Origin: Cyclina sinensis
Taxonomy: Eukaryota > Mollusca > Bivalvia > Venerida > Veneridae
Assembly (NCBI GenBank): GCA_012932295.1
Contig: JAAONU010000001.1
Span: 32,333,449 to 32,397,448, forward strand
Reading direction: 5' to 3'
DNA: 64,000 nt
Shown: positions 1 through 13,890 of the stretch, piece by piece
Position numbering within the stretch: position 1 is the first letter of the stretch
Layout: each line of letters opens with the position of its first letter
The notes under the pieces: generated by a model
The model's database searches: none
The model's input: the letters and a program-made list of their open reading frames with translations, nothing else
What the model was told of the DNA's origin: nothing
Program-made: the position numbers and the translations under genes

Positions 1-1130
1 ATGTGAGATGTAATTGCAGGTAACTGTTTTGCATGAAGTTTTTATGTTGCTTTTGTTGTTAGTTGCACTTGTTTGTTTCTGCTGTTGATTATTTTGTTTC
101 TGATTCTAGTCTGTTAATGTAGTATTTGTATGTTATGTATAATGCTTTTTTGTGTTTCAGTCCCCAGAAAGGTGAGGTGTATTGTTAGGTACAATGTAAC
201 TGTTTACTGTTTGTAATACAAATGTTTGTATATTTTGAATTTGGGCTGTCACTTACATATTTTTTTCTTTCTCACACACCATCCTGAGCGTCTGGAAAAG
301 GTTGATGAACAACATAAAGCAGCATCTAAACTCCTGGAACCAGGTCTGGAGCTATATTTGATTTCTTAAGCATGTAGTTTTAATGTTGCTTTGTGTAAAT
401 TCCACTTGTTTGTTTTGAGCATACTATGTTTAATATTGTTGATCTGTTATATGTTTGGGCATTTGTTTAAATTTTAAGTTATTGTTAAATATTTATATTG
501 CTGATGTTTTAGGTTACATTTGCAGAGGGTAAGGTCTATGGTAAAGTCATGTTGTTTATGTCTATATTTTGTTTTAGTTTAAATTTTGGCTGTCACTATT
601 TTTTCTTTTCATATACCAACCTGAGAGCCTGAAAGAAGTATATGACAGATGGAATGCAGCATCCTGAAACAAGGTTTTAGGGTATATTTGATATCTTAAG
701 CATGTAGTTTTTGTTGCTTTTGTGTTAGCTGCACTTGTTTTTGCTGTTAATTTGTGTTAATTTGTTTCTAGTTCTAGTTTGTTGATGTAATATTGATAGG
801 CATGTTATGTATGCTACGGTTAGTTTTTGTTGATTTGTTATGTTTTGGGTTTTTTTCGTTAAGTTTTTAATTGCTATATTTCATTTTTTTCTTCTAATTA
901 TTAAGTTATAATTGCAGAGGGTCAGCTCTACGAAAAGGTGAGGTCTAAGGTAAAGTTGCTGTTTACAGTTTGAAAAACGGCATATCTTTTGTAATAGTTT
1001 TGATTTGGGCTGTAACTATTAATTAATATATCTTTTCTTTTTCATACACCATCCCAAGAGTGTGGGTTCTGTGAGACCGGAAGAAAGCACCAGTGGAAGT
1101 TAATTAAAATACTGGAAGGTACTTTCAGCG
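1..1130 (+). repeat. Three tandem ~340-bp units with exon-like islands
   Basis: Three diverged units begin near 30, 370 and 698. Each starts with a T-rich stretch containing GTTGCTTTTGT and ends with a pyrimidine tract, a CATACACCATCC-like phrase and a purine-rich island (about 290-342, 628-674 and 1060-1119) followed by a GT. Each also holds a short CAG-bounded island around 160-172, 520-530 and 915-934. The islands look like small exons, but they are not clearly open in one frame and I recognise no protein. This may be an exon-repeat region of a gene reaching in from the left edge, or only a diverged tandem repeat. Confidence 0.5.
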
Positions 1131-1487
1131 TAAAATACTAAAATATGATGGTCAACTGTTTTTAGTTTTTTGTTGTGTTATTTTTTGTTTGCTACTGTAA
1201 GACAATTTCCTGAAGGTATAGCCATGTTTTATTGGTTTTGTCATTTTTTTTCAACTGCTTGTATTTCCGGCCTACATTAACCTTCTTATGTGTTGTCACC
1301 TTGCTTAAGCAGCCATACTGCATGTTCTGGTTGTTGAAGCCTCAATACCATTGTCATGGATAGATGGAAAACAAGACAGATTTAATAACCGTACCATTGT
1401 CAGTAGAAATGTTAGGCATACTGGCTTCTGGCTTAAGTAAATATAGACAGCCTGTAAAAACTGTGCAGTAAGATTCATAGTTTTTAA

Positions 1488-3010
1488 TACTGTATGACTT
1501 AACTTCCACAGAATGGATAGTGGCAACATGGACAGATGTCGACAGGATGGTGAAATGGATGGCAGGGAGCTGGATGGGGGATGGCAGCATGGACAGATGT
1601 TGGTATACATTGATGGTGGAATGGATGTCAAAAAATAAGGATGGGTGGATGTGCAATGAGGTGGAGCCTACAGAGAGATGGAGCCTATATGAATTGGTGG
1701 ATTGAAGCATGGACAGATTGGGGGCAACATCGCAAAACACTATTGGATCAAAATATACAATGTTTATAGAACTAAATGTTTGATAAATATCTATTAATAT
1801 GTTATGTCAAGTAAGTTATTTTAAGCAGGCAAGTAGATTTCATAAACAGAAAAACAAAGTATCCAAATTTAGGAATTACTTTTTTTAATAAGGGATCATC
1901 GACAGAAATAACAGGAAAAAGAAATAGAAAAATCAACATGGCTTTGATTTTTTACAGTAACCTAATGTTCATGACCATTCCAAGTAGCAGAAGTAATAAA
2001 ACATATAAGCTATTACCAAATTATGATTTAATTCTTTTTAAATGAATACAACGTTTTTGGCTCATCTGTTTTTTTAAATACAGGATGGTTGGGAGACAGC
2101 TAAATGAACCATTAGATGACCGCATAACTGGATGGAGGCAACATGGATGATGGCATGGCAGCAATGTGAATGGGTGGATGGCTTTGACATAGATGGATGC
2201 AAGGTAGCAACAAGGACGCATTGATTGCAGGATGAACAAATGTCAGCACAGAGAGGGATGGTAGCTGCAACACTGAAAAGGGATTATGTGGCAGCTTGAT
2301 TACAAAGATACGACAACATCATTGAATGAGACTGGATGATTTAGACAAAGATGGCAGCATGACAGCTTATTTGGATAGATGTCTGCACAGATGGGCGAAC
2401 AAATTATTTAGATGGCAACTTTGATGGATGTCGGCACAGATAGATGGGCGAACAAATGGCAGCATAGATGGATGGAAGGCAGTGACAAGGATGCATTGAT
2501 TGCACGATGAACAAATGTTAGCATAGAGAGGGATGGTTGAATGGATAGCTGCAACATTGAAAAGCTTGATTACAAGGATATGACAACATCATTGAAAGAG
2601 ACCGGATGATTTAGACATAGATGGGAACATGGCAGCTTGGATGGATGTCTGCACAGATGGATGGGCGAACAAATGGCAGCTTTGATGGATCTCTGTACAA
2701 ATGGATGGGCAACTAGATGATTTATGCATAGATGGGATATGGCAGCTTTGATGGATGTCAGCACAGATGGATGAGTGAACAAATGGATGGAAGATGGCAG
2801 CTTGATGGAGGTTGGGACAGATGAATGAGCGGATGGATGGAGATGGCAACAACATGGAAGTAAGGTGGGCATATGTTGTGGATGGATGCCAGCACAAGTG
2901 GATAGCAGAATGGTTCGCGTTTACATGGACTGGCGGATGGCTGCATTAACAGATGAAGACTACATTGATGAGTGGATACGACCTTGACGGATGTTATCAT
3001 ACAGGATGAG
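1488..3010. repeat. GATGG-rich repeat block, copy 1
   Basis: Degenerate tandem repetition of GGATG/GATGG words, with recurring phrases such as GATGGATGTC and GCACAGATGGATGG. The block is open in several overlapping frames on the minus strand, giving His/Pro/Ser/Cys-rich translations. That is what a GGATG-type repeat produces and is not evidence of a gene. The same block recurs at 3529-4840: both begin with the phrase TGTATGACTTAACTTCC and end with a shared stretch around GATGAGTGGATACGAC. Confidence 0.7.
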
Positions 3011-3528
3011 CTTGGTATTTAGAACTGTGGGGGAAAAACCTATAGATCAAATTTTTTTCAGGTTTATTATCTGTGTGGATTAGAAATTGACAATTAAGTT
3101 TCTTCAATCAAGACATACGGGGTGAAAAATTTTCAACAGAAGCCCGAGAATTCAGGACAGATCGAGCTAGAAGTAAGACTCAAATGTTCCAGGAGAAATT
3201 GTGGATGTTTATAGACAAAATACTACAATGGTAAGTCCAGAACAGTTGTCATAATAATGGAAATATCATTGTCTCCAAAATAAAAAAAGCAGGATTGAAG
3301 ATTATATGAACATAGGTTTTACAAATGTTCTCTGTTCATGTCTGTCCATAAAAGGTCTAAAATGTCAGACTTGGTTAAGTGTTTCTTTCTAACAAGATAT
3401 ATGGATGTCTGGAATTTACAAACAAAAGTCTGCTCGAACCGAACTTCTAAAAATAAACTTTAAAATTTGAAAGGCATGAAGCTTAAAACTTGTTTTAAAA
3501 AATCAGGAATGTAAGATTAATAGGTCTT

Positions 3529-4840
3529 TAATACTGTATGACTTAACTTCCAGAGAATGGATAGCGGCAACATGGACAGATGAAATGAAATAACAGGTGA
3601 AATGGATGGCAGGGAGCTTGATGGGGGATGGCAGCATGGGCAGATGTCAACAAAAATTAATAGTGGAAGGATGTCAGAAATATGGGATGGATGGATGTGC
3701 AAGGAGATCGAGCCTATATGAAAGGGTGGATTGCAGCATAGATAGATTGGGGCAACATCACGAAACACTGTTGGACCAAAATATTCAATGTTTAGAAAAT
3801 TAAATGTTTGATAAATGTCTATTAAAATGTTATGTCAAGTAAGTTATTTTAAGCAGGCAAGTAGATCTCTTAAACAGAGAAACAACTATAAGGCATCCAA
3901 ATTTAGGAATTACTTAAAAATAAAAATGAACACCATCCAAAATATCTGCAAAAACAACTAGAAAATTCAACGTAGCCTTGATGCTTTACAGTAATCTGTT
4001 CTTCATGACCTTTCCAGGTAGCAGAAGTAAAAAAAATATAAAAATAATAAGCTATGACCAGATAATGAATTAAGATTTTATTATAAATGTATCTTTTTTG
4101 GCTCTTTTTTATTTTTTAACAGGGGGTAGTTGGCAGACAGCTACATGAACCAGTAGATGGCTGCATAAATGGATGGAATCAACATCGATCATGGCATGGC
4201 TGTAACATGAATGGGTGGATGGCTTTGGCATTGATGGATGCAAGGACGCATTGATTGTCAGCATAGAGAGGGATGGTTGGGTGGATAGCCACATCATTGA
4301 AAAAGGATTATGTGGCAGCTTGATTACAAGGATATGACAACATCATTGAAGGAGTCCGGATGATTTAGACATAGATGGGAACATGGCAGCTTGGATGGAT
4401 ATCTGCACAGATGGATGGACGAACAAGTGGCAGCTTTGATGGATGTCTGCACAGTTTGATTGGCGACCAAGATTTAGACATAGATGGGAGATAGCAGCTT
4501 TGATGGATGTCCGCACAAATGGATGGGCAACTTGATGATTTAGACTTAGATGAGATATGGCAGTTTTGATGGATGTCGGCACATATGGATGGGTGAACAA
4601 ATGGATAGTGGAAACATGGATGGAAAATGGCAGCTTTGATGGTAGTTGGTGCGGATGGATGGAGATGGCAGCAACATGAACGTGAGTTGGACATATGTTG
4701 TGGATGGATGCCAGCACTGGAGGATAGCAGAATGGTTCGCGTTGACATGGACAGGCGGATGCCTGCATTAACAGATGAAGACTACATTGATGAGTGGATA
4801 CGACTTTGACGGATGTGGTCATACAGGACAAGCCACAGAA
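3529..4840. repeat. GATGG-rich repeat block, copy 2
   Basis: Second copy of the 1488-3010 block, offset by about 1.8-2.0 kb, with internal deletions. The flanks TGTATGACTTAACTTCC on the left and TTAACAGATGAAGACTAC on the right are shared with copy 1. Nothing coding is supported here. Confidence 0.7.
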
Positions 4841-7800
4841 CTTTTGAAAAAATACCGATTGACCGAAATTTCTAACGGTTTGTGGAACTTATTGAGATAA
4901 ATTTCTTTAAAATGATATTTCCAGTCAGTTTGACACATTTCTTAAGCAAGACAGAAATTAAAAAAACAAAGTTACTCATTCAAGAAATTTATTTTCTTTT
5001 TTTAATGAGCACTTTCAAAAATAAAAGCAAAACAAAAAAATATAGAAAAAAATAATGATTGAATCATCCTGTGTCTGCATAAGAAGTCATTTTAAGGCAG
5101 ATATTTGTGGTGTGAACATTTTTAACAAACCCTGTATCAAGAAAAAAGACGTGTCTTAAAAGAGATTAGACAGAAATGTTATTGGATAATGTTTGTATGT
5201 TACAAAATGCCATCGTCTCATGGTTTTGTACCTAATATTTTTATGACCTTACTAGTTAGCAGATGTAAGAATTTGAGCTAATACCAGTTTATGAATTATT
5301 TTTTTTTTATGAATCTATCAAATATATTTAAGATATGAGGAAAACGTAAGATTACCTCTTTTTTTAACTTGACTATTTGAAGAATAGTGAGAGCTATACT
5401 ACTTACCTTGGTGTCAGCATCGATATTGGCTTTGGTTTGTTTTTGGGAAAGGCTAATATGTATACTTCTAAAGATATTTGCTTCAAATTTCACATGCTTA
5501 CTTCCTGTAGTAAGTCACACAAATCACGTAAATTAGTCAACAGTAATTTAAGAGTTATGACCATTTATTTTAAACTGAGGTTAAAGATTTTAACTGTATG
5601 GCACATCTTTGCAGTCAGTATAAAACTATACTATCAGGTTGTAAATTTTTAAATTAAAATTATTTGATACCATCTCAAAGTAACCTACATGCAGTCGAGA
5701 TTTATTGTGCATCATCAAGTTATTAGTTTTATAAAGTAAAGAAAACTGCTGTATCCCTGTACATGCCAGAGGAGTATTCCCACTCTGAGTAAACTTATAG
5801 ACTGCACAAACTTTAAATGTGCTTTATCAATCACCATGGCCTTCCATTCATTTAGTCTTTCTTCTTTGACTTTTCCATTTGGTGTGATCATTGACTCCTG
5901 GATTTAACTGTAGGATATCTTTTAGTGTTACCGGTAGCAGAAAAAAGGCATTTGTTAGAATTATTTAAAATTATTTGTGACATATTACAAAATTTCTAGT
6001 AAACTTTTATATCATGTTTTTGACAAAGCAGAAAATTTTACTACTTAGTTTTATTTGTTAGTGTCAGGCTAACTTTATAAACTAATGTTTCCAATTATGT
6101 TTCAGTTGATGGAGGTGGGTCAGCAGTTTCAGGCATTCAGACCAAAAACTGAGCTGAAGCAAGATGGATAAATAGCACAGAGGCAGCTAACACGTCTGAC
6201 AGTTATCCAAGGTGAAAGTGAATGGACAATTATTTACTGGTTTCTCAAGTATATTGAGTAAATCTGGTACACCAGACTTGTCATCGTATATTCAGTCGAG
6301 GAGCTCAGTCTGTAACGACTTTTAGTACTGCATCCATGACTTTCAAGGTTAAGTATGATATGTTCATTTGCACTGTTTATTTCAATAATTTTAATTATTT
6401 ATTAAACAATGTATTAATGACTGTTTTCAATTCCAAACAGTTTAAATTTTCTCTTGAAATTTGATTGAATGTATGAAGGTATATAATGTACTTGACATAT
6501 GGACTGTTTCTATGCACAGTTTCTTTGATTAATCACTAGCCTGACTAGCTGGATTTATTAGGTTGATCTCATCAGTACCACACCTAGCATCCTCTGCAAT
6601 ATTGCAATAATTTCTTGTTCTTTTCACAATTGTTTATGGCTGAAAAATACTTAAGAGGTACTTCACATGTTTAATGGGTTAAATGTAAAAAGAAGCATTT
6701 TTACTTCCAGTCCTTTATCTCTGTTGTATCTCAGTAAGGCTTTAGTGGTATAATGCCAAAAGTAATAATGTGGTCTATATTTCAGATGTGTACGTTGTTG
6801 TACATCTCACCTGCTGAAGAAATTCTTCTCGAGGACAAAAACTGAACTTCAAAACAAATAAAATACTTCTGAACGAGGTACTACATAAAAAGAAAAGCTT
6901 TTTACACTATACATTTTTTCAGTGTTCAAAGAACCTTTGGAATGTCATTTCATTTAGTTATTTTAGCTGGTGTAAGTCCTCTTAACAGTTTGAGATATAT
7001 CAAGCAGCGTTTAAACAAAAAGTTTCTCCTGGGAAGGATTTGAACTAGATTTCCATCTTAAAGCGTCTTGGTCCAGAACAGTCCATAGCCAGAAAGTTTC
7101 AATCGAGAACAGTGATAAATTGCAAAGCTAATTATTACAAGTTTTTCTAAACATGCATGCATGCATAAAATAAACTTGTAAGATATAATCTCTTCTGCGT
7201 AATTATTCTTGCACTTTAATTTGCATCTATTATTTCAGTGATGCATCTATGCCAAAAGATGAGATTTATAGTGACACTACCACTAGCACCAGCTTTTTCA
7301 GTGCTCTACGATGCTATCAAACAAACATCTAAAACAATATACATCATTGACTGAAATGCATTTATGACATTATATAGTGGCTATATGCAAGAAAATGTAT
7401 CTTGGAACAAGTCGGAACTTTCAACAATTGTTACAGTTGTGATTATATATTCACTATTGTGAATTGTGATTATATATTCATTAGTGAGGCTAAAGAATGG
7501 AACATTTACTGTGTCTTGTTTCGGAATAGTTTATTTATTAAGTGCACATATTAACAGTGACTGTCAAGCTGTGTTAAAACACTAAGTATAGCATGGATAG
7601 TTTGCAATCATGTATATTTTTGTTTGTATAATTCTGTATCAGTTTCAACATTTCAATTTTATAATTCAATTTTAACTGATTTCACAAATGTAAAGAGTGA
7701 GTCCCGACACTCCGCGGTATGACACACATCTGACAAACGGGAACAGGTTTCCAGGGCAATCTCTGGTTTTTCCTGGGCGAAGTCGACCGCATTTTTTAAA

Positions 7801-9130
7801 TTAAGTCAAATGGATTTTATATATACTATCATAATGACAAATTTTGCAATCACAAATTGAATACTAAGTTGCACTATAATAACTGTTGTATATTTGTTTG
7901 AAGAATAAACTGTTAAGAATTTTGAGCATGGTCTGTTTTTTTCTTTCCTGATATATCCTGCAGAAATATACTGAAATTGTGAAATATAGTCTGATTTTAT
8001 GGTGATTAAAATGACATATTTAAAACTGACAAAAAATTCTAGTTGTGATACGGAAAGAATATTTTGCTTTTTTCTTTTTTTTTTACTTGGAACCTAATAG
8101 TATACTTCATTCAGATCATTTGCTGACAGAATTCTTTAAAATTGCACTTATGTCTGTAAGTTTGCCCTCAGTCATTTTCCTGCTAACAGGTTCATTAAGG
8201 TTAATGAGTAAATATTTCACATTAATTTGGACCTGGCCCCATTTGTCTGTATACACATCAAATAGAAAATGTTTACCTTGCAATATCCTTGCATTGATAT
8301 ATAGCCATACAAAGATTACCCATAGAAGTTTAAAATGTACTACTATGTTTCATTTCTGTATTCATTCTTTTGTGAAGTCTTGGAAAACATTCACAAGACA
8401 TTATTTCTTGCAAAATTTAAGAATGCTAATCTTCAAAGAAGAGACGAGAAAGAAACCTAGTGCTGAGCAAAAAAATTAATATTACATATCAAATCTTAAA
8501 GCTCTGCCCCGTGGTCTTTCAGAAGAATTTCAAAGTTTTTCCCATATAGCGCAGTGTCAAGTGACCCCCATGCAGGGTCAGTCTTAGCCCGAGGGAAATG
8601 TTTTAACAATCTTTGTAATAACTGACCTAGTTATACAATGTTATACACTAAATATCTAAGGGTTAGCGCTTATATGGTTCCTGACAAGATTTTCAAAGAT
8701 TTATATTTTTACACATATCAAAGACCTAAAATACAAATACAAACGATACACACAAAATGAGAAGAATTATTTTTAAAGTTTTCCCAATATAAGTCTATGT
8801 AAATCAAGTGACCTCTTCGGTGGGGTCAATTTTGATCCCAGGGAATTTTTTTTACAACTTTGGTAGTGGTTCACTAGAGGATGCTACATCTTAAATCTTA
8901 AAGCTCTGGGCTGAGATGGTTGTAGACAAGAAGACGTTTAAAGGTTTCTACATCTACACACTACTCCCGAACAATCAATGTTTATCATAACTTGACAGCA
9001 CGTGTCTGGGAAACGGTGGGAATTAGTCTAAGAAAAAAAAAATAAGTACACTGGTTAAAAATAAAAAGATAAAAGGGGAAGGGTGCTCAGAAATAAAAAC
9101 CACAATTTTGAAGGACTTGAAATAATTGTC
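4830..9130. repeat. Segmental duplication, copy A (~4.3 kb)
   Basis: Long stretches recur in the same order at about 9,890-13,890. Examples are the phrase around CTTTAAAATGATATTTCCAG (4,906 and 9,976), the block around GTCCCGACACTCCGCGGTAT (7,700 and 12,831), and the block around TACTGAGGCTGG (9,148 and 13,848). The offset drifts between about 4.7 and 5.3 kb, so the copies have diverged by insertions and deletions. I see no gene in either copy. The short open frame at 8,045-8,479 has no recognisable domain and is not conserved as an open frame in the partner copy. Confidence 0.7.
8490..8960. mobile_element. Fragment of the CATAATTTGAACAA dispersed repeat family
   Basis: Contains the family phrases AAGTGACC followed by a GGGTCA box and a description-like run of CACTAGAGGATGCTACATC and CTTAAAGCTCTGGGC. 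Related fragments lie at 38,040-39,310, 43,735-43,985 and 47,215-48,130. This copy is old and truncated. Confidence 0.5.
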
Positions 9131-9539
9131 TCCAGCCTATACTAAAATACTGAGGCTGGGACTCGATTGGTCATAACCTGTGAGACTATTCCAGTTCCTG
9201 ATAGTCCTTGGGAAGAAAGAGTTACAATGATACCACACACGAAACAGGGGTACGAGGGAATTCTGATTTCGAGTTGATAACATGTTGTTATGAGTAACAA
9301 GTTGGATCTTGTACAAGAGTATAATTGAGTTATAGACTCTTCTTTGTTCAAGAGTTTTCCAGTGCAGGTCTGAAAGCATCTGGGTTACACTGCAAGAATA
9401 ATTCATATCTTGCTGCAGCTCTTTGTACGCTGTCAATTTTACGAGCAAAATGTGACTGCCAAGGATGCTAAACAAAGGAGCAATATTCCAGTTGGGGTCG
9501 TATATAAGTGTTTAGGCTGTTTGTTTAACCTTGGGAGAT

Positions 9540-9890
9540 CGCAACTTTGATGGATGGATGTCTGCACAGAAGGATGAGCAACCAGATGATTTAGACATAG
9601 ATGAGATGGCAGCTTTGATGGAATTTCAGCACAGATGGATGGGTAAACAAACAGATAGTGGAGACATGGATGGAAGATGGCAACTTTGATGGTAGTTGGG
9701 ACAGATGGATGAGAGGATGGATTGAGATGGCAGCAACAAGGAAGTGATTTGGGCATGGTGTTGTGGATGGATATTTCAGCACAGGTAAATAGCAGAATGG
9801 ATAGGGTTGACATGGACAGGCAGATGGCTGCATTCACACATGGAGACTACATTGATGAGTGGATACGACTTTGACGGATGTGATCATACA
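9540..9890. repeat. GATGG-rich repeat block, third copy
   Basis: Same GATGGATG-rich text as the two blocks at 1.5-4.8 kb. It ends with the shared GATGAGTGGATACGAC phrase and then runs directly into copy B of the segmental duplication. This shows that the GATGG block and the following unique-like sequence were duplicated together. Confidence 0.6.
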
Positions 9891-12800
9891 GCATTAGCTT
9901 GGGATTTAGAACTTTTGAAAAAATACTGATAGACCAAAATTTCTAAAGGTTTGTTCAATTTATTGAGATAAATTTCTTTAAAATGATATTTCCAGTTAGT
10001 TTTGTACATTCCTTAAGCAAGCAAGAAATTTAAAAAAAAAGGTTACTCATTCATTGAAAATTCTTTTTTTCTCTATTGTTTTTTAAATGAGCACCTTCAA
10101 AAAAAAAAGAAATTAATGATTGGACCATCCTCTGCCTGCATAAGAAATCATTTGAAGGCAGAGAAATTTGGTATGATTTTTTTTACAAAAGCCTGTATCA
10201 AGAAATAAAGACATGTCTTTAGACAGGTAATAAATGTTATTTGAGAATTTTGTATGTTATGAACAAAATGCCATCATCTCTTGGATTTGTACCTGATTTC
10301 TTTATGACCTTACTAGTTAGCAGATGTAAGAAAATGGGCTAATACCTGATTATGAATTATTTTTTTTATGAATATATCAACAAATTTAATATGAGGAGAA
10401 CATAAGCTCTTTTATTAACTTGACTATTTGAAGAATAGTGAGAGCTATACTACTTACACTGGTGTCAGCAGCGATGTTGGTTTTAGTTAAATTTAAGTTT
10501 TTTTGGAAAGGCTAATATGTACACTTTCAAATATATCTGCTTCAAACTTCAGATGCTTACTTCTGTAGAAAGGCGCACAAATCATAAGTTTGTCAACAGT
10601 AATTTATGAGTTATCAACTTATGCCCATTTTCATTATTTTAGACTTAGAAAACTAAAGTAAAAGATTTTGAACATCTCTAGCTCTAGTCAGTGATGTATA
10701 ATGCTATACTTGCAGGTTGTAAGTTTATGAATTGAAATTCTGTATTTCGTCCACATCAAAATATCCAATGACTGCCTCTGCTGAAGTTCACAATCATGTA
10801 CATATATACTGTATAACATCGCTTTCTTCTTGGATGATTTTGTTGGTTGAATGGATGGCTACAATACACTGGGAATGGTGAAAACATTGTAGGGGACAGA
10901 AGCATGGCATATTGAATTGACATCGGCCAGATGGATTGGTGGAAACAAGGATGGTGGATGGCAACAACATGGAAGTGTGGTGGGCATGGCATTTTAGATG
11001 GATGTCCAGGCAGGTGGATAGCAGAATAGAAAGTAGCAACATGGACAGGCAGTAGGCTGCGCTGATGAATGGATATGGCTTGGATGGATGTTGGCATGGA
11101 TGTAAGCATACATGATTAACTTGAGATTAATAATTATTGACAAATACTGATCAGAACTTTTGTCAGGAGAAAGTAAGATTAATTGCTTTTTTGATTAAAT
11201 ATTACTGAACTACTGCCTCACTAAGTAGTATCTTAATGTAATACTGAAATTTTCAAAACACTCTACCTAAAAATATATCAAAAATGAATTTGCAGTCTTA
11301 CTAAATTCTGACCATAGATATTTTTGTATGATAAGATTGTTATAAATGTCACTTTTTCAACCACCTTAGATTTCCTCCATTGGCTTTGGATGACAGACTG
11401 GTGGGAAAAAACCTTTGAAACTTTACCTCGTGTTACACAGCTGTTTGGTACCCAACTGTTCTTCAAGACCTTTCAAGGTAAGCAGCTGTAATAAAATAAT
11501 TAGTTAACACTAAATTATAAATTAAATTATTTGATTTGAAATATATTTATCAAGAAATTTTATACACTGAATACTTTTGGACTCCACTTGCCTGTTTCTG
11601 AATAAATGTCATCTTAAAGTAACCTTTATTGTACATCAAGTTATTAGTTTTATAAAGTGTAAAGAAAACTGCTGCATCAGTGTACATGCCAGAGTATTCC
11701 CAAATAGTTACAGTTCTTTTTCACAACTGTTCATGGCTGAAACCTACTTAGTTAACAGGCATTTAATATGTTTAATGGGTTAAATTGAAAAAAAAGAGTA
11801 TTTTTTACTTCCAGTCCTTTATCACTAATGTATGTCATTAAGGCTTTATTGGTATAATGCCAAAAGTAATAATGCAGTCGAGATCTGTATTTCAGATGTG
11901 TAAGGTCGTTGTACATCTCATCTGCTGAAGAAATACTCCTCCCAGGACAAAAACCAGAACTGAACTTCAAACCAAAGAAAAATACTTTGTACTTCTAAAT
12001 CAGGTACTAAATAAAAAACGCTTTTTACACTGCACATTTTTTCAAGGTTCAAAGATCTTTTGGAAATATCATTTAATTTAGTTATTCTAGCTGGAGTAAG
12101 TTGTCTAATTAGTTTGAGACGTATCAGGCAGCAATTTAACAAATAGTTCCTCGGGAGGATTTGAACTAGATCTCCATCTCCTAAGGGTGTTGGTCCAGAA
12201 AAGTCCAAAAACAAAGTTTCAATCCAGAACACACTTCAGTAATAAATTACAAAGCTAATTTTACAAGTTTTGAAAAACAAAAGCAAACATAAAAAAGATA
12301 TAATCTCTTGTGCATGATTATTCTTACACTTGCTTTAATTTTCATCTATCATTTCAGTGATTCATCTCTGCCAAGACGGGTTTTATAGGTGACACTTCTA
12401 CTAGCACCAACTTTTTCAGTGCTCCTTGATGCAAATAAACAAACAGCTGAAAAAATAAACTATTTTGACTGTGAAATGTAGTTATGACATCTTATAGTGA
12501 CTATATACCTAAGAAATTATATGTCGGAGCAAGTCAGAACTTTCTACAGTTGTTACAATTGTGATAATATATTCAGGAGACAATAAGCCATTAGAGAGGC
12601 TAAAGAAAGGAACATTAACTGTGTCTTGTTTAGGAATAGTTTATTTATGAAGTGCACATATTAACAGTGACTGTCAAACTGTGTTAAGACACTAAATATA
12701 GCATGGAGAGTTGCAATCATGTATGGTATTATCATTTAATTTTTGTTTGTATAATATGTATCAGTTTCAACATTTCATAATTTTATAATTCAATTTTAAT

Positions 12801-13890
12801 TGATTTCACAAATTTAAATCTGTAAGAGTGAGTCCCGACACTCCGCGGTATGACAAACATCTGACAAACGGGAACAGGTTTCCAGGGTAATCTCACAAAT
12901 TTTGCAATAATAACTGTTGTATATTTGTGTTTGAAGAATAAAATGTTAAGTAATTTGAGCATGGTCTGTCCTTTCTTTCCTGAAATATCCTGCAGAAATA
13001 TAGTGAAATTGAAGAATATAGTCTCATTTTATGGTGGTTGAAATGATTTATGACAAACTGACACAAAATTCTTAATGTGAATTAAGTACACAACCTGAAC
13101 TAGAAAACTTCAAAGTAAACTACTGCAGTCTTCAGAGTAAATGCCAGAATAACTGACCCAACTAGAAATAGCTAGCCACATGATGCATTAAATTAGACAT
13201 GACAATGATGCCTACTTGACCAGTTTATATTTCTTCATGCAAGTGGTAATATCAACTTCAACTTCTACCACCACTGAAGTTGAAGTTGACATTACCACTT
13301 GCATTAAGAAACTTCTTGACAAAAAACAGTCACTAAGTAAATAGAGATTTTGGGAACCTAATAATATACTTCAGATCATTTGCTGACAAAGAGAATTCTT
13401 TAAAATTGCACATTGCACTTACGTCTGTAAGTTTGCCCTAAGTCATGTCTGTCAGCAGGGTCTTTCAAATAGAACTATGACTAAATATTTCACATTAATT
13501 TGGACCTGGGTCCCTCTGTCTGTATACACATCAAATAGAAAATGTTTACCTTGCAATATCCTTGTATGAGACTGCTTGCATATATAGCCATACAAAGATT
13601 ACCCATGTACTAGTATGTTTCGGTATTCGTCCTTTTGTGAAGTCTTGGAAAACATTCATTAGACATTACTTCTTGAAAAATTTAAGAATGCTAACCTTCA
13701 AACAAGAGACGAGAAAGAAACCAAAAGTTGAGTGAAAAATTACAATCTCGCTTGCTACAATGCTAAAAATGAATAAGTACACTGGTTAAAGTTAAAAGAA
13801 GACCTGTTGCTCAAGTTAAAAAAATAAAAGGCCAGCCTCTCCTAAAATACTGAGGCTGGAACTTGATTTGTCATAACCTGTGAGATTTTT
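9890..13890. repeat. Segmental duplication, copy B (~4 kb)
   Basis: Colinear partner of 4,830-9,130 (see that entry for matching landmarks). It includes a further GATGG-rich piece at about 10,840-11,110 that copy A lacks, and a hairpin at 13,231-13,310 that I do not find in copy A. No coding gene is supported. Confidence 0.7.
13231..13310. repeat. Near-perfect 35-bp inverted repeat (hairpin)
   Basis: Left arm 13,231-13,265 and right arm 13,276-13,310 are complementary with only two mismatches over 35 bp, separated by a 10-nt loop. The arms contain CAAGTGGTAAT and ATTACCACTTG. A transcript from either strand would fold into one long stem. It could be a microRNA-like or endo-siRNA precursor, or a small palindromic insertion. 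Expression cannot be judged from sequence. Confidence 0.85.

Noticed and set aside
1305..4831. His/Pro/Ser/Cys-rich open frames on the minus strand
   Set aside because: They overlap in several frames, follow the GGATG repeat exactly and have no splice or domain support.
8045..8479. 144-residue open frame
   Set aside because: No recognisable domain, low complexity start, and the duplicated counterpart near 13.4-13.7 kb is not open.
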